Assembly: GCF_000739435.1 (NCBI RefSeq)
Contig: NZ_CP009159.1
Location: 868,001-932,000 of the forward strand
DNA: 64,000 bases
Direction of reading: 5' to 3'
Source of the DNA: Actinobacillus suis ATCC 33415
Lineage (GTDB): Bacteria > Pseudomonadota > Gammaproteobacteria > Enterobacterales > Pasteurellaceae
Under the pieces are notes generated by a model. It saw nothing but the letters and a program-made list of their open reading frames with translations. It made no database searches and was not told the DNA's origin. Numbering within the stretch: the stretch's first letter is position 1; each line of letters begins with the position of its first letter. Shown piece after piece: positions 1 through 10,576 of this stretch. Both the position numbers and the translations under genes were made by a program.

Positions 1-584
1 TCTCCCACTCGAACATCCGCTCCGAAGCGGAACACTGATTCCGAGATGACAAATTTTTTGCTGTTTTGCTCTCCGATACGGGTAATAATACCGATACGTG
101 CTAAACGGCGTAGCGCACCACCAACTTTCTCTGCTAATTTTGCTTTATCTAAGTCAGAACCGGTCGAACGTGGGTTCACCGCCTTAAGTAATTTGCTTTC
201 ATCAGCGAGATTCATTAGCTCTTCATACACATCGTCTTGGCTGAAAATGCCTTGTTGGGCTAAACGCTCCGGACTGAGGTAAAGATAGCAAAGCACTTTA
301 CCCACTAACATTTCCATTTCCGACATTGCCGAACGGGCGATCAAGGTTGATGCTTTCGGACGTAAGTAGAAAAAGCCTTCCGGCGCACGAATTAATTCCA
401 CGTGATAACGGCGGTAAAAACTTTCTAACTCGGTTTGGAAGTCCATTAAGAATGCGTGTTCGTCCAGCTGTTCCGTATTAATATGGCGACCGGCACGAAG
501 TTGGCTGTCTAGCTCTGGGAAAATCGGGTTAGCAATTGCCACTGCCAATTTTGGAGAAATAACGTCTTGAATTTGCTCTGTCAT
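1..584 (-). CDS. mukE: Chromosome partition protein MukE (3' end beyond window)
   Basis: MukE is the kleisin-associated winged-helix subunit of the MukBEF condensin that organises and segregates the chromosome; it bridges MukF and the MukB SMC ATPase. The translation starting at the ATG at 582-584 ([20 protein letters not shown]) has the family pattern: a first winged-helix region rich in aromatic and charged residues, then the motif [20 protein letters not shown]. About 194 codons are visible and no stop is reached, so the gene continues off the left edge. It lies 80 bp downstream of mukF in the same direction, the standard mukF-mukE-mukB order, so mukB is expected next. The gap to mukF holds a palindromic element. 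Identification rests on recognisable sequence plus the mukF neighbour. Confidence 0.93.
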   Translation of the reverse strand, partial: MTEQIQDVISPKLAVAIANPIFPELDSQLRAGRHINTEQLDEHAFLMDFQTELESFYRRYHVELIRAPEGFFYLRPKASTLIARSAMSEMEMLVGKVLCYLYLSPERLAQQGIFSQDDVYEELMNLADESKLLKAVNPRSTGSDLDKAKLAEKVGGALRRLARIGIITRIGEQNSKKFVISESVFRFGADVRVG

Positions 585-595
585 ATTTTACTCTC

Positions 596-665
596 GTAGG
601 GCAGGCATTCCTGCCTACCATTAAACTTTCTGTTTTTCCAATGGTGGGCAAAATGCCCACCCTAC
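596..665. repeat. Double palindromic element between mukF and mukE
   Basis: Two hairpins sit side by side: one with GGCAGG/CCTGCC arms around CATT (600-615) and one with GGTGGGCA/TGCCCACC arms (643-661). The outer ends, 596-622 and 640-665, are also nearly inverted copies of each other, so the whole 70 bp can fold as one long stem. The right end touches the mukF stop codon. It looks like a small dispersed intergenic repeat unit; whether it recurs elsewhere in the genome cannot be seen here. Confidence 0.6.
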
Positions 666-1996
666 TATTTGTTATATTGGTCGATTACGTTCGCCTGAAC
701 TTCCGCACCCTTATCATTAATTGCTTGCCACTCTGGGTAAACCGCTTGGCTATCGAGGCTTGCCATACCGAGTTTTACCGCTTGATCCACAATAATTCGT
801 GCCACATCAAAATGACGAGATTGCGGATAAAGTGCCAGTTGCTCTCGTAATACCGCACCGAGATCGATTGGTTTACCTTCTGCTCTAAACGGTGCTAAAT
901 GCGCTTGCATTACGCTGATAATTTGTTCTTGAACATCCGAAAGCGATTCATATTCCAACTCACTCGGTAATTCACCGACCGCTTCCGCCTCATTCAGCAT
1001 CGTTTCATCATCACGCAAATCTAATAACGATTCCGCTTTCGCAGTATAAAGTAGCCAAGGCGCATTGAAATAATCTTGAATAGATTGGCGTAAACGCTGA
1101 CCGAACACACGATTTTTATCCATATCAATTGCTGTACGAATAAACTTGTGTACATGACGATCATAACCGATCCACAGGTCAATCGCTTGTTGTCCCCAGC
1201 TAATGATGCGGTCTAATTTGTTTTGCAGATTGACAATCAGTTGATCGACAAAATCCAAATCATCTCGCCCGATCAAGCAGCTTTGAATACGTAGTAATTG
1301 TGCCTGTAACTTATCACCTGCCGCATTAAGCGTATCTTGTAACTCACGTAAATTACCCGAAGTTTCATCTAGTAATTGTTCACAACTAAGAATCGCTTCA
1401 TGCCAGTTTTGGCTTAACAGTTCGGCAATTCGCTCACGAATTTGATGTTGGTTTTCATCCATCATACGCTGAGAAAGATCGATGCTGTCGAAAATTTCCG
1501 CGACCGAATATTTAAGCGGTGCAAACACGTTATTACGCCAAAAACGCTCGTCACCGCCCTCTTCCGCCGCCGATGAAGCACGTTGAATCTCGTCCGCTAC
1601 AATCGAAAGTTGGATCGATAAACGTAAAGTCGAAAATTCGCGCTGGCGCACATAATAATCCGCTACACCAACACCTAACGGTGTTACTCGGTAGATTGCT
1701 AAGCCTTCGGTAAATTCGCTAGAGAAACGGTTAAGAAAACGCTGTTTAACTAAATCGTTAATCGCATTATTGGCACGCTGTGTAAGGGTGGCTTCCGATT
1801 GGTCGAATGCTTCCGAAACATAACGGAAAAGATCAACAAGATCGCTTTCTAAAAGTTCTCCGTCCGTTTGTTCGTTATTATAAATGGAAATCGCCAAGAG
1901 AAAGGCAAGGCGATCAGAAGATAACGAAAGTGAAAATTCTCGCTCTTTCGTCCAGTTGATCAGTTCTGGGATTGTCTGTGCCAATTCGTTTTGCAT
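665..1996 (-). CDS. mukF: Chromosome partition protein MukF
   Basis: MukF is the kleisin of the MukBEF condensin: it dimerises, links MukB heads and recruits MukE. The product is 443 aa, matching the roughly 440 aa of enterobacterial MukF. An N-terminal winged-helix domain (about 1-110, with [20 protein letters not shown]) precedes a long helical middle region (about 120-300) and a C-terminal winged-helix part that contacts MukB. It is followed by mukE, and the TAG stop abuts the palindromic element at 596-665. Upstream, parC ends in its own terminator, so mukF probably starts a new transcription unit from the 1997-2068 gap. Confidence 0.96.
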   Translation of the reverse strand: MQNELAQTIPELINWTKEREFSLSLSSDRLAFLLAISIYNNEQTDGELLESDLVDLFRYVSEAFDQSEATLTQRANNAINDLVKQRFLNRFSSEFTEGLAIYRVTPLGVGVADYYVRQREFSTLRLSIQLSIVADEIQRASSAAEEGGDERFWRNNVFAPLKYSVAEIFDSIDLSQRMMDENQHQIRERIAELLSQNWHEAILSCEQLLDETSGNLRELQDTLNAAGDKLQAQLLRIQSCLIGRDDLDFVDQLIVNLQNKLDRIISWGQQAIDLWIGYDRHVHKFIRTAIDMDKNRVFGQRLRQSIQDYFNAPWLLYTAKAESLLDLRDDETMLNEAEAVGELPSELEYESLSDVQEQIISVMQAHLAPFRAEGKPIDLGAVLREQLALYPQSRHFDVARIIVDQAVKLGMASLDSQAVYPEWQAINDKGAEVQANVIDQYNK

Positions 1997-2068
1997 ACAG
2001 ATTTGTCGTTTGTTGATGAAAAATGGCTTTTATTGTACAGGAATGTGAATCAAATAGGAACGAAATCA

Positions 2069-2118
2069 AAAAAAGAAGCGGTCAAATTCCGCAAAGTTTT
2101 TACGAAATTTGACCGCTT
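2069..2118 (-). terminator. USS-pair terminator after parC
   Basis: Inverted arms AAGCGGTCAAATT (2076-2088) and AATTTGACCGCTT (2106-2118) form a 13-bp stem. Reading on the minus strand, a T-rich run follows. The right arm carries a perfect uptake core at 2112-2120; the left arm carries a one-mismatch copy. Confidence 0.8.
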
Positions 2119-2135
2119 GTCTGGTAAGGAAATAA

Positions 2136-4382
2136 TTAGTCTACAATTTCCACAGTCGAAGTCGCGCTGAGGCCTCGTACAAGTTGAGATCCTTTTCTTG
2201 CACGTTCACCACGATAATTATCAATATCGCTCGGCTTAAGGGTGATTTTGCGTTTGCCGGAAACAAACACTAACGACTGTGTCGGTTTAACCAGTAATAA
2301 ACGGGCAAGCAATTCATTACCTTCTTTTGCCGCCTGTGCGGAAATATTGATAATCTTATTCCCTTTACCTTTCGAAAGCTGTGGTAATTCGGTGATCGGG
2401 AATACTAACATTCGTCCGACACTACTCATTGCAACAAGCGAAAGTTCTGCTTCATTATCAATTAATTGCGGTGGCAACACTTTGGCATTTTCGGTTAAAG
2501 AAATGACCGCTTTACCCGCTTTATTACGAGAAACCAAATCTTCAAAGCTACAAATAAAGCCATAGCCGGAATCCGATGCCATCAGAACTTTAGTGTCCGA
2601 GTTCGCCATTAATACTTGCTGAACGGTTGCGCCTTCCGGTAAAGTGATCTTACCGGTGAGCGGTTCGCCTTGAGAGCGTGCTGATGGTAACGAAGTCGGA
2701 TCAAGCGCATAAGCTCGCCCCGTGCTATCAAGGAACACGACCGGCTGATTACTTCTGCCATGCGCATGTGCAAGATAACCGTCACCGGCACGATAACTTA
2801 AGCCTTGCACGTCAATATCATGCCCTTTCGCACAACGCACCCAGCCTTTTTCCGATAGAATCACCGTAACATCTTCAGTCGGGGTTAAGTCACTTTCAGA
2901 AATCGCTTTTGCTTCGGCCCGTTCAACGAGTGGTGAACGACGTGGGCTAGCAAACGCTTTTGCCTCCGCCTGAATTTCTTTTTTGATCAGCGTATTTAAA
3001 CGGCGTTCCGAACCAAGCGTTAATTGCAATTCATCACGCTCTTTTTCAAGCTGTGATTTTTCTGCCTGTAATTCATGTTCTTCTAGTTTTGCTAAATGAC
3101 GTAAACGTAAATTTAAAATCGCTTCAGCTTGTACTTCACTTAAATTAAAGCGAGCCATTAATGCCGTTTTCGGTTCATCTTCATTACGAATAATTTCAAT
3201 CACTTCATCAATATTGAGGAAAGCGATCATCAAACCGTCTAAAATATGCAAACGGTTTAAAATTTTATCTAAACGGTAACTTAAACGGCGAGTTACCGTA
3301 GTACGGCGAAATGCTAACCATTCGGTTAAAATTGTTTGCAGATTTTTTACCGCCGGTTTACCGTCCAGCCCGATCATATTCATATTGACTCGATAGCTTT
3401 TCTCAAGATCGGTTGTGGCAAATAAATGATCCATTAACGCTTCAAAATCAATACGATTTGAACGAGGTACAATCACGATACGAATCGGATTTTCGTGATC
3501 TGATTCATCACGAATATCATCCACCATCGGCAATTTTTTATTACGCATTTGCGTTGCGATTTGCTCAATGATTTTTGACGGCGAGGCTTGGTGCGGCAGT
3601 GCCGAAATCACAATTTCTCCGTCTTCTTTTTTCCATACCGCACGCATTTTGATTGAGCCTTTGCCTTGCTCATACATTTTGGCAATATCGGCCTTAGGGG
3701 TAATAATTTCCGCTTCGGTCGGATAATCCGGGCCTTGTACTACCGTCATTAACTCGGCAAGGCTTGCTTTCGGATTTTCCAATAACATCACGCTTGCTTC
3801 GGCTAATTCGTTGATATTGTGCGGCGGAATATCGGTTGCCATACCGACTGCAATACCCATAGTGCCATTTAGCAAAATATGCGGTAAGCGTGCCGGTAAA
3901 TATTTCGGTTCTTCAAGCGAACCGTCAAAATTCGGTTGGTAATCGACCGTGCCTTGCCCTAATTCGCCAAGTAATACTTCTGCCATTTTCGACAGTTTTG
4001 ATTCGGTATAACGCATTGCAGCGAAAGATTTTGGATCGTCAGGCGCACCCCAGTTTCCTTGCCCGTCAATGAGCGGATAGCGATAAGAGAACGGCTGTGC
4101 CATAAGTACCATTGCTTCATAACAAGCACTGTCACCATGCGGATGGAATTTACCTAACACGTCCCCGACCGTACGCGCAGATTTTTTATATTTTGCCGAG
4201 GCATTTAAGCCCAATTCGGACATAGCATAAATAATACGGCGTTGTACCGGTTTTAACCCATCACCGATAAACGGCAATGCGCGATCCATAATAACGTACA
4301 TTGAATAGTTGAGGTAAGCGTCTTCGGTAAAGCGCTTAATCGGCATCTGTTCAACGCCTTCGTAATTAATTTCTGTACTCAT
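2136..4382 (-). CDS. parC: DNA topoisomerase IV subunit A
   Basis: ParC is the DNA breakage-reunion subunit of topoisomerase IV, which decatenates daughter chromosomes with ParE. The product is 748 aa, close to the 752 aa of E. coli. The catalytic tyrosine is Y125 in AAMRYTES. The quinolone-resistance-determining stretch [11 protein letters not shown] has serine at 85 and glutamate at 89, the unsubstituted residues equivalent to E. coli S80 and E84, so no common ParC resistance change is seen. The C-terminal third is the beta-pinwheel domain, with motifs such as GRSNQPVVF. The gene is divergent from pnp across 280 bp and ends at a USS-pair terminator. parE is not adjacent in this window. Confidence 0.98.
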   Translation of the reverse strand: MSTEINYEGVEQMPIKRFTEDAYLNYSMYVIMDRALPFIGDGLKPVQRRIIYAMSELGLNASAKYKKSARTVGDVLGKFHPHGDSACYEAMVLMAQPFSYRYPLIDGQGNWGAPDDPKSFAAMRYTESKLSKMAEVLLGELGQGTVDYQPNFDGSLEEPKYLPARLPHILLNGTMGIAVGMATDIPPHNINELAEASVMLLENPKASLAELMTVVQGPDYPTEAEIITPKADIAKMYEQGKGSIKMRAVWKKEDGEIVISALPHQASPSKIIEQIATQMRNKKLPMVDDIRDESDHENPIRIVIVPRSNRIDFEALMDHLFATTDLEKSYRVNMNMIGLDGKPAVKNLQTILTEWLAFRRTTVTRRLSYRLDKILNRLHILDGLMIAFLNIDEVIEIIRNEDEPKTALMARFNLSEVQAEAILNLRLRHLAKLEEHELQAEKSQLEKERDELQLTLGSERRLNTLIKKEIQAEAKAFASPRRSPLVERAEAKAISESDLTPTEDVTVILSEKGWVRCAKGHDIDVQGLSYRAGDGYLAHAHGRSNQPVVFLDSTGRAYALDPTSLPSARSQGEPLTGKITLPEGATVQQVLMANSDTKVLMASDSGYGFICSFEDLVSRNKAGKAVISLTENAKVLPPQLIDNEAELSLVAMSSVGRMLVFPITELPQLSKGKGNKIINISAQAAKEGNELLARLLLVKPTQSLVFVSGKRKITLKPSDIDNYRGERARKGSQLVRGLSATSTVEIVD

Positions 4383-4524
4383 TTTTGCAAATAATTTAGT
4401 AAAAAAGGCCGCTTATTCTCTATGATTTATGGATATCTGTCCACCTCAAAAATGACAAGCACTTGGATTTTGTAAAAATCGAACTGCCGCTAAAATAATT
4501 AACGATTTTCTATAAATTTTTCTG

Positions 4525-4530
4525 TATAAT
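4525..4530 (+). promoter_or_regulatory. Probable -10 box of the pnp promoter
   Basis: A perfect TATAAT lies 30 bp before the pnp leader stem-loop and 132 bp before the pnp start. No good -35 hexamer stands at 16-18 bp, so the assignment depends mainly on this box. Confidence 0.5.
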
Positions 4531-4560
4531 GAATTCGCTTTATTTCTTGATTTTAGAGAG

Positions 4561-4610
4561 GCGGCTATCAAAAACTATTTGTTGGCACCCAGAGAGTTTT
4601 TGCTAGTCGC
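4561..4610 (+). promoter_or_regulatory. Long stem-loop in the pnp leader
   Basis: Arms 4561-4576 and 4595-4610 pair over 16 positions with one mismatch and one G-U pair, around an 18-nt loop. In E. coli the pnp leader has a long stem cut by RNase III, after which PNPase represses its own synthesis. The position here, 53 nt upstream of the start codon, makes an equivalent role likely; that function is inference. Confidence 0.65.
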
Positions 4611-4662
4611 AATTTAAAGAAATAAAACGAAACGATTAAAAGTAAATTAAGGAATTTCAAAA

Positions 4663-6804
4663 ATGAATCCAATTGTTAAGCAATTTAAATACGGTCAACA
4701 TACCGTAACATTAGAAACAGGTGCTATCGCTCGCCAAGCAACGGCGGCAGTTATGGCAAGTATGGACGATACAACCGTATTCGTTACCGTAGTGGCTAAA
4801 AAAGATGTAAAAGAAGGCCAAGATTTCTTCCCATTAACCGTTAACTATCAAGAACGTACTTATGCGGCTGGTCGTATCCCAGGTGGTTTCTTCAAACGTG
4901 AAGGCCGTCCATCTGAAGGTGAAACATTAATCGCTCGTTTAATTGACCGTCCTATTCGCCCACTTTTCCCAGAAGGCTTTTTCAACGAAATCCAAGTGGT
5001 TGCAACCGTTGTTTCTGTAAACCCTCAAATTAGCCCGGATTTAGTCGCAATGATCGGTGCATCAGCTGCACTTTCATTATCAGGCGTACCTTTCAACGGC
5101 CCTATCGGTGCAGCACGTGTTGGTTTTATTAATGATCAATTCGTACTTAACCCAACTATTTCAGAACAAAAACAAAGCCGTTTAGATTTAGTGGTTGCTG
5201 GTACAGATAAAGCGGTATTAATGGTTGAATCTGAAGCGGACATTCTTTCTGAAGAACAAATGCTATCTGCGGTAGTATTCGGTCATCAACAACAACAAGT
5301 TGTGATTGAAAACATCAAAGAATTCGTAAAAGAAACAGGTAAACCGCGTTGGGACTGGGTTGCTCCGGAACCAAATACCGCATTAATCAATCAAGTTAAA
5401 GCATTAGCGGAAGCTCGTATCGGTGATGCATACCGTATCACTGAGAAACAAGCTCGTTACGAACAAATCGATGCAATTAAAGCAGATGTTATTGCACAAT
5501 TAACTGCGCAAGACGAAACAATTTCTGAAGGTGCAATCGTTGATATTATCACTGCTTTAGAAAGCTCTGTCGTTCGTGGTCGTATCCTTGCGGGTGAACC
5601 GCGTATTGACGGTCGTACGGTAGACACCGTTCGTGCATTAGATATTTGCACCGGCGTTTTACCTCGTACTCACGGTTCTGCGATCTTCACCCGTGGTGAA
5701 ACGCAAGCATTAGCGGTTGCAACTTTAGGTACTGAGCGTGACGCACAAATTATTGACGAATTAACCGGTGAGAAATCAGATCGTTTCTTATTCCACTATA
5801 ACTTCCCTCCATATTCTGTAGGTGAAACAGGTATGATCGGTTCACCAAAACGTCGTGAAATCGGTCACGGTCGTTTAGCAAAACGCGGTGTGTTAGCGGT
5901 AATGCCGACTGCGGAAGAATTCCCATATGTAGTACGTGTGGTTTCTGAAATTACCGAATCAAACGGTTCTTCTTCAATGGCTTCTGTATGTGGTGCATCT
6001 TTAGCATTAATGGATGCCGGCGTGCCGATTAAAGCGGCAGTTGCGGGTATCGCAATGGGCTTAGTAAAAGAAGAAGAAAAATTCGTCGTACTTTCAGACA
6101 TCTTAGGTGATGAAGACCATTTAGGTGATATGGACTTTAAAGTAGCCGGTACACGTGAAGGTGTAACGGCTCTTCAAATGGACATTAAAATCGAAGGTAT
6201 TACACCAGAAATTATGCGTATTGCATTAAATCAAGCGAAAGGTGCTCGTATGCACATTCTTGGCGTAATGGAACAAGCAATTCCGGCTCCTCGTGCAGAT
6301 ATTTCTGATTTTGCGCCTCGTATCCACACGATGAAAATTGATCCGAAGAAAATCAAAGATGTTATCGGTAAAGGTGGTGCGGTAATTCGTGCATTAACAG
6401 AAGAAACCGGTACTTCAATTGATATTGATGACGACGGTACAGTGAAAATAGCCGCAACTGATAATAATGCAGCGAAAATTGTAATGGCTCGTATTGAAGA
6501 TATCGTTGCAGAAGTTGAAGTAAATGCAATCTACAAAGGTAAAGTTACTCGTGTTGTAGACTTCGGTGCATTTGTATCTATCTTAGGCGGTAAAGAAGGC
6601 TTAGTTCACATTTCACAAATCACAAATGAACGTGTTGAACGTGTTGCCGACTACTTAAGCGTAGGTCAAGAAGTGACTGTGAAAGTGGTTGAAATCGATC
6701 GTCAAAACCGTATTCGTTTAACGATGAAAGACATCAACAATGATGCTGCAACCCCAGCAGAAGAAACAGAAGCTCAACCTCAAGAGCAACAAGCTGAGAT
6801 CTAA
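4663..6804 (+). CDS. pnp: Polyribonucleotide nucleotidyltransferase (PNPase)
   Basis: PNPase degrades RNA 3' to 5' by phosphorolysis and works in the RNA degradosome. The product is 713 aa (711 in E. coli). Two RNase PH-like domains (about 1-240 and 310-540) flank an alpha-helical region. A KH domain with the GxxG loop [12 protein letters not shown] (about 555-615) and an S1 domain containing [20 protein letters not shown] (about 620-690) follow. The tail is short and acidic. The start has an AAGGAA-type ribosome site. The next gene is nlpI, as in enterobacteria, with 64 bp between. The leader stem-loop at 4561-4610 suggests autoregulation together with RNase III, whose gene is also in this window. 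Confidence 0.98.
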   Translation: MNPIVKQFKYGQHTVTLETGAIARQATAAVMASMDDTTVFVTVVAKKDVKEGQDFFPLTVNYQERTYAAGRIPGGFFKREGRPSEGETLIARLIDRPIRPLFPEGFFNEIQVVATVVSVNPQISPDLVAMIGASAALSLSGVPFNGPIGAARVGFINDQFVLNPTISEQKQSRLDLVVAGTDKAVLMVESEADILSEEQMLSAVVFGHQQQQVVIENIKEFVKETGKPRWDWVAPEPNTALINQVKALAEARIGDAYRITEKQARYEQIDAIKADVIAQLTAQDETISEGAIVDIITALESSVVRGRILAGEPRIDGRTVDTVRALDICTGVLPRTHGSAIFTRGETQALAVATLGTERDAQIIDELTGEKSDRFLFHYNFPPYSVGETGMIGSPKRREIGHGRLAKRGVLAVMPTAEEFPYVVRVVSEITESNGSSSMASVCGASLALMDAGVPIKAAVAGIAMGLVKEEEKFVVLSDILGDEDHLGDMDFKVAGTREGVTALQMDIKIEGITPEIMRIALNQAKGARMHILGVMEQAIPAPRADISDFAPRIHTMKIDPKKIKDVIGKGGAVIRALTEETGTSIDIDDDGTVKIAATDNNAAKIVMARIEDIVAEVEVNAIYKGKVTRVVDFGAFVSILGGKEGLVHISQITNERVERVADYLSVGQEVTVKVVEIDRQNRIRLTMKDINNDAATPAEETEAQPQEQQAEI

Positions 6805-6868
6805 TAGCACTCACATAATCTACCCTCTTTAGCAGAGGGTAGATATTTTCTCAAAGGCTGCTTATCTA

Positions 6869-7807
6869 ATGTTTTCACTGATATTTAAAGTGTTTCATAT
6901 TCGCTTCTTAATGTTCAATCTTTTCACATTCTTATTTCTGACCGGTTGCGTCAATCGCAATATTTCAGAAATGGTTTCGTCAAATCATTTAGCATTAGCC
7001 GAATTAAACCCGCAATTACGCTTTGAACAAGAAGTGATGGTTGTCCGTTTAACACAGGTATTACAAGAAGCAAAATTAAGCCCTGCCGAACGTGCAGATC
7101 TTCATTTTGAACGAGGTGTACTCTATGACAGCTTAGGTTTATGGTCCCTTGCTCGTTATGATTTTGCCCAAGCTATCGGTCTTAGCCAAAAAATGGCTGC
7201 TGCCTATAATTATATGGGTTTATATCTGTTACTTGAAGATGATTACGACAGCGCTATTGATGCCTTCAATGCCGTATTAGAACTTGATCCAAGCTATAAT
7301 TATACTTACTTAAATCGTGGTTTAGCTTTTTATTATAGTGGTCGTTATTCGGAAGCAGAACGTGATTTATTGCGTTTTTATGAAGAAGAAAAGCAAGATC
7401 CATATCGTGCATTATGGTTATATTTCAATGAGTTAGAACTCAAACCTAATGAAGCAAAAGCAAATCTAATTGCTCGAGCCAAATCATTATCTCCAGATTT
7501 TTGGGGAACAAATGTGGTACATTATTTCTTAGGGGAGTTAACTCTTGGACAACTTCGTGATAGAATAGAAAAAGAAGCGCAACCAAATACTGCTTCTTAT
7601 GCGGAAATTCTAACCGAAACGTATTTTTATCTAGCAAAACAACAACTCAAACTAAATAAAACGGATGAAGCCACCACGCTTTTCCGTCTCTCTCTTGCAA
7701 ATCAAGTGTTTAACTTTGTTGAGTATCGTTTTGCCTTATTTGAGCTTTCTCAGCTACGTAGTAATAGCGCAGCAGCTCAAATTACTCCCGTTGTTGGGAA
7801 TAATTAG
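6869..7807 (+). CDS. nlpI: Lipoprotein NlpI, TPR adaptor
   Basis: NlpI is an outer-membrane lipoprotein with tetratricopeptide repeats that scaffolds peptidoglycan hydrolases and delivers the endopeptidase MepS to the protease Prc. The 312-aa product carries a lipobox LTGC with the acylated cysteine at residue 27. An internal Met15 (6911) would give a more usual 12-residue signal region before the cysteine, so the true start may be there. Tandem TPR units run from about 75 to 200, with repeats such as AAAYNYMGLYLL and YNYTYLNRGLAFY. It follows pnp directly, the order conserved across gammaproteobacteria, and may be cotranscribed with it. A USS-pair hairpin follows. Confidence 0.93.
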   Translation: MFSLIFKVFHIRFLMFNLFTFLFLTGCVNRNISEMVSSNHLALAELNPQLRFEQEVMVVRLTQVLQEAKLSPAERADLHFERGVLYDSLGLWSLARYDFAQAIGLSQKMAAAYNYMGLYLLLEDDYDSAIDAFNAVLELDPSYNYTYLNRGLAFYYSGRYSEAERDLLRFYEEEKQDPYRALWLYFNELELKPNEAKANLIARAKSLSPDFWGTNVVHYFLGELTLGQLRDRIEKEAQPNTASYAEILTETYFYLAKQQLKLNKTDEATTLFRLSLANQVFNFVEYRFALFELSQLRSNSAAAQITPVVGNN

Positions 7808-7815
7808 GACGATTT

Positions 7816-7861
7816 AAGCGGTCTAAATTTTGCAAATTTTTTGTAAAAACAGACCGCTTGT
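7816..7861 (+). terminator. USS-pair hairpin after nlpI
   Basis: Arms AAGCGGTCT (7816-7824) and AGACCGCTT (7851-7859) pair over 9 bp around an AT-rich loop containing TTTTGCAAA. The T-tract after it is poor, so termination may be partial and allow readthrough to deaD. A perfect uptake core lies at 7853-7861. Confidence 0.6.
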
Positions 7862-7937
7862 ACTCTTTGGGACAAATTGTTAAAAGCATCTGATTTGCTT
7901 CATTACTTTATTTTTTCTTTCCTAAGCTCAACAATTT

Positions 7938-8002
7938 ATTATCAATTGATAATGGATAACTAAGATAATTTGTTATGTATTGCAATGCATAACCTAATTA
8001 TC
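7938..8002 (+). promoter_or_regulatory. Paired palindromes in the deaD leader
   Basis: A perfect 16-bp palindrome (ATTATCAATTGATAAT, 7938-7953) is followed by a nested hairpin. In that hairpin GATAATT (7964-7970) pairs with AATTATC (7996-8002) and encloses the near-palindrome at 7973-7992. The deaD start lies 36 nt downstream with no Shine-Dalgarno motif. Cold-shock helicase genes often have long structured leaders; a regulatory role here is inference. Confidence 0.5.
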
Positions 8003-8037
8003 TTTATCACGCCATTATTTATTACTTATGGTTTTTT

Positions 8038-9897
8038 ATGACAACTAATTCTTTAACTTTCGCAGACTTAGGTCTTCCACAATCAATTCTTGACGCAGTA
8101 AATGAAATCGGCTTTGTAAACCCATCGCCAATTCAACAAGAAACTATCCCTCATTTATTAGCTGGCCGTGACGTACTTGGTATGGCGCAAACCGGTAGTG
8201 GTAAAACAGCGGCATTCTCTTTACCGTTACTTGCACAAATTGATCCGGCACAACGCCACCCGCAAATGTTAGTGATGGCACCAACTCGTGAATTAGCAAT
8301 CCAAGTAGCAGATGCGTGCGAACAATTTACTAAAAATATGAAAGGCGTGCGTGTTGTAACCGTTTACGGTGGTCAACGTTATGACATTCAATTACGCGCA
8401 TTAAAACAAGGTTCACAAGTTGTTGTTGGTACTCCGGGTCGTATTCTTGATCATATTCGTCGTGGTACATTAGATCTATCTGCGCTTCAATCTATCGTAT
8501 TAGATGAAGCGGATGAAATGCTTCGTATGGGCTTTATTGACGACGTTGAAACCGTGATGGCGGAATTACCGGAAAATCACCAAACAGCATTATTCTCTGC
8601 AACGATGCCTGAACCGATTCGTCGTATTACCCGTCGCTTTATGAAAGATCCGCAAGAAGTTAAAATTCAAGCGACTCAACGTTCTGCACCAGATATCACG
8701 CAAAGCTACTGGTTAGTAAATGGCTTCCGTAAAAATGATGCGTTACTACGTTTCTTAGAAGTAGAAGAATTTGATGCGGCAATTATCTTTACTCGTACCA
8801 AAACCGGCACAATTGATATTACCGAATTATGTGAACGTAACGGCTACCGTGCGGCGGCATTAAACGGTGATATGACCCAGCAAGCACGTGAGCAAACGTT
8901 AGAAAAATTAAAATCAGGTCGTTTAGATATCTTAGTAGCAACCGACGTGGCAGCTCGTGGTATCGATATCGAACGTATCAGCCTTGTAGTGAACTTTGAT
9001 ATTCCATTAGATGCGGAATCTTATGTTCACCGTATCGGTCGTACCGGTCGTGCAGGTCGTTCTGGTCGTGCATTATTATTCGTAGAACCTCGTGAGCGCC
9101 GTTTACTTCGTAATATCGAACATTTAATGAAAAAACCGATCGATGAAGTTGCGATTCCAAATCATGAGATTCTAATGGAAAAACGTCGCGAGAAATTCAA
9201 AGCACGTGTTTCAGCACAGTTAGAACACCACGATTTAGAGAAATACCGTGAACTACTTGAAGATTTATTCACAGCCGACCAAGACCACGAGGAATTGGCA
9301 GCGGCAATGATGATGATGCTTCAAGAGAAACAAAAATTAATTCTTCCGCCGGATCCGGAAATTCGTGCAGCACGTAGCGAACGTGGTCGCAGAGACCGTG
9401 ACGATCGTCGTGGAGGACGTGATGAGCGCCGTGGCGGCCGTGAACACCGTGAAAATAACGGTGTGGCAATGGATTTATATCGTATCGAATTAGGTCGTGA
9501 AGACGGTGTGGAAGTACGTCATATCGTAGGCGCTATCGCTAACGAAGGTGATATTAGCAGCCGTTATATCGGTCACATTAAATTACACGATACTTACTCT
9601 ACGATTGAGTTACCACAAGGTATGCCGAACCACATCGTGCAACACTTTGCGCAGAAAGCACGTGTATTAAACAAACAGATGCAAATGTCTTTGTTAGGTC
9701 CTGCCGGTGGTGTAAACAGCCAACCGTTTGAAGAACGCCGTGGTGGTGGTCGTCGTAGCGATAGAAATGATCGCAATGACCGCCGTGGAGATCGTGGTGG
9801 CCGTTCTGACCGTCGTGAAGGTGGCTTTAACGACCGTAAGAAAGGCGGTTTTAAAGAAAAACGTTTCAATGACAGAGGTCGTGGTCGTCGTGACTAA
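8038..9897 (+). CDS. deaD: Cold-shock DEAD-box RNA helicase DeaD/CsdA
   Basis: DeaD unwinds structured RNA, assists ribosome 50S assembly in the cold and can join the degradosome. The product is 619 aa (629 in E. coli). Visible motifs are Walker A AQTGSGKT (50-57), PTREL (82-86), DEAD (156-159), SAT and [10 protein letters not shown] in the second RecA lobe, then a DbpA-type RNA-binding domain (about 475-550). The basic tail is rich in RGG and RD repeats (about 560-619). The chosen ATG fits the family N-terminus (TFADLGL), yet no ribosome-binding motif precedes it, and the leader carries two palindromes. The gene ends at a strong terminator. The pnp-nlpI-deaD order is conserved with E. coli. 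Confidence 0.97.
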   Translation: MTTNSLTFADLGLPQSILDAVNEIGFVNPSPIQQETIPHLLAGRDVLGMAQTGSGKTAAFSLPLLAQIDPAQRHPQMLVMAPTRELAIQVADACEQFTKNMKGVRVVTVYGGQRYDIQLRALKQGSQVVVGTPGRILDHIRRGTLDLSALQSIVLDEADEMLRMGFIDDVETVMAELPENHQTALFSATMPEPIRRITRRFMKDPQEVKIQATQRSAPDITQSYWLVNGFRKNDALLRFLEVEEFDAAIIFTRTKTGTIDITELCERNGYRAAALNGDMTQQAREQTLEKLKSGRLDILVATDVAARGIDIERISLVVNFDIPLDAESYVHRIGRTGRAGRSGRALLFVEPRERRLLRNIEHLMKKPIDEVAIPNHEILMEKRREKFKARVSAQLEHHDLEKYRELLEDLFTADQDHEELAAAMMMMLQEKQKLILPPDPEIRAARSERGRRDRDDRRGGRDERRGGREHRENNGVAMDLYRIELGREDGVEVRHIVGAIANEGDISSRYIGHIKLHDTYSTIELPQGMPNHIVQHFAQKARVLNKQMQMSLLGPAGGVNSQPFEERRGGGRRSDRNDRNDRRGDRGGRSDRREGGFNDRKKGGFKEKRFNDRGRGRRD

Positions 9898-9912
9898 TTC
9901 ACGTTGTTAACT

Positions 9913-9938
9913 AAATGCCCCAGTTTTGGGGCATTTTG
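9913..9938 (+). terminator. Intrinsic terminator after deaD
   Basis: A 10-bp stem AAATGCCCCA/TGGGGCATTT with loop GTTT is followed by T residues. It lies 16 bp after the deaD stop and overlaps the false upstream start of the next reading frame. Confidence 0.9.
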
Positions 9939-9980
9939 CTATCCAATCAAGCGGTTAAATTTTTTCTAATTTTTACGATT

Positions 9981-10505
9981 ATGTTTATCAAACCTCAAAC
10001 GACCCAATGTTCACTAGCCATCTCAGCACAAGATATTCACTTTATGCAATATGCTTTAGCATTAGCAGATCGTGCGGAAGCAATAGGTGAAATTCCTGTT
10101 GGCGCAGTTCTGATCGATAGCGATGGAAACATTATTGGTGAAGGCTGGAACCAAGTGATTCAACTTGCCGATCCTAGTGCGCATGCAGAAATGCTTGCAA
10201 TACGTCAAGCAGGTAAAGTACAAAATAACTATCGCTTATTAGGTTGTACTCTATATGTCACTTTAGAACCTTGCACTATGTGTGCCGGAGCTATTTTACA
10301 TAGTCGCTTACATCGCTTAGTTTTTGGTGCGAGTGACTATAAAACCGGTGCTATCGGTTCGAGATTTCATCTGTTTGAAGATTACAAAATGAACCATTTT
10401 CTTGAAATTCGAGGAGGAGTATTAGCGGAAGACTGTAGCCAAAAAATCAGCCGATTCTTTCAACGTCGTCGTCAAGAACAGAAGCAACAAAAACAAGCGG
10501 TCTAA
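9981..10505 (+). CDS. tadA: tRNA-specific adenosine deaminase
   Basis: This enzyme converts adenosine 34 to inosine in tRNA-Arg(ACG) and is essential in most bacteria. The 174-aa product has the zinc deaminase signatures HAE (in SAHAEMLAIR) and PCxxC (in LEPCTMCAGA), plus the IGEIPVGAVL segment typical of TadA. The frame opens at 9915, but that start lies inside the deaD terminator, so the ATG at 9981 is preferred. The last coding bases plus the stop (10493-10505) are a perfect uptake sequence, so the KQAV tail is USS-encoded. The gene is unrelated to the pilus ATPase tadA at 35.4 kb, despite the shared symbol. Confidence 0.95.
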   Translation: MFIKPQTTQCSLAISAQDIHFMQYALALADRAEAIGEIPVGAVLIDSDGNIIGEGWNQVIQLADPSAHAEMLAIRQAGKVQNNYRLLGCTLYVTLEPCTMCAGAILHSRLHRLVFGASDYKTGAIGSRFHLFEDYKMNHFLEIRGGVLAEDCSQKISRFFQRRRQEQKQQKQAV

Positions 10506-10576
10506 TTTTCTGCATTTTTTGCAAATTCCTTGAATAAGGACACCTATACGGTGTCCCTAGTGCCAACAAAAACACC

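Noticed and set aside
9594..9869. Arginine/proline-rich minus-strand frame within deaD
   Set aside because: It is the antisense of the RGG/RD-rich tail of the helicase, so the composition is a shadow.
9915..9980. Longer N-terminus for the tRNA adenosine deaminase
   Set aside because: The upstream ATG is inside the deaD terminator stem, and the extra residues are unlike the family.
10538..10556. Terminator for pdxT
   Set aside because: The GGACACC/GGTGTCC stem is clear but no T-tract follows on either strand, so I left it as an unassigned hairpin.
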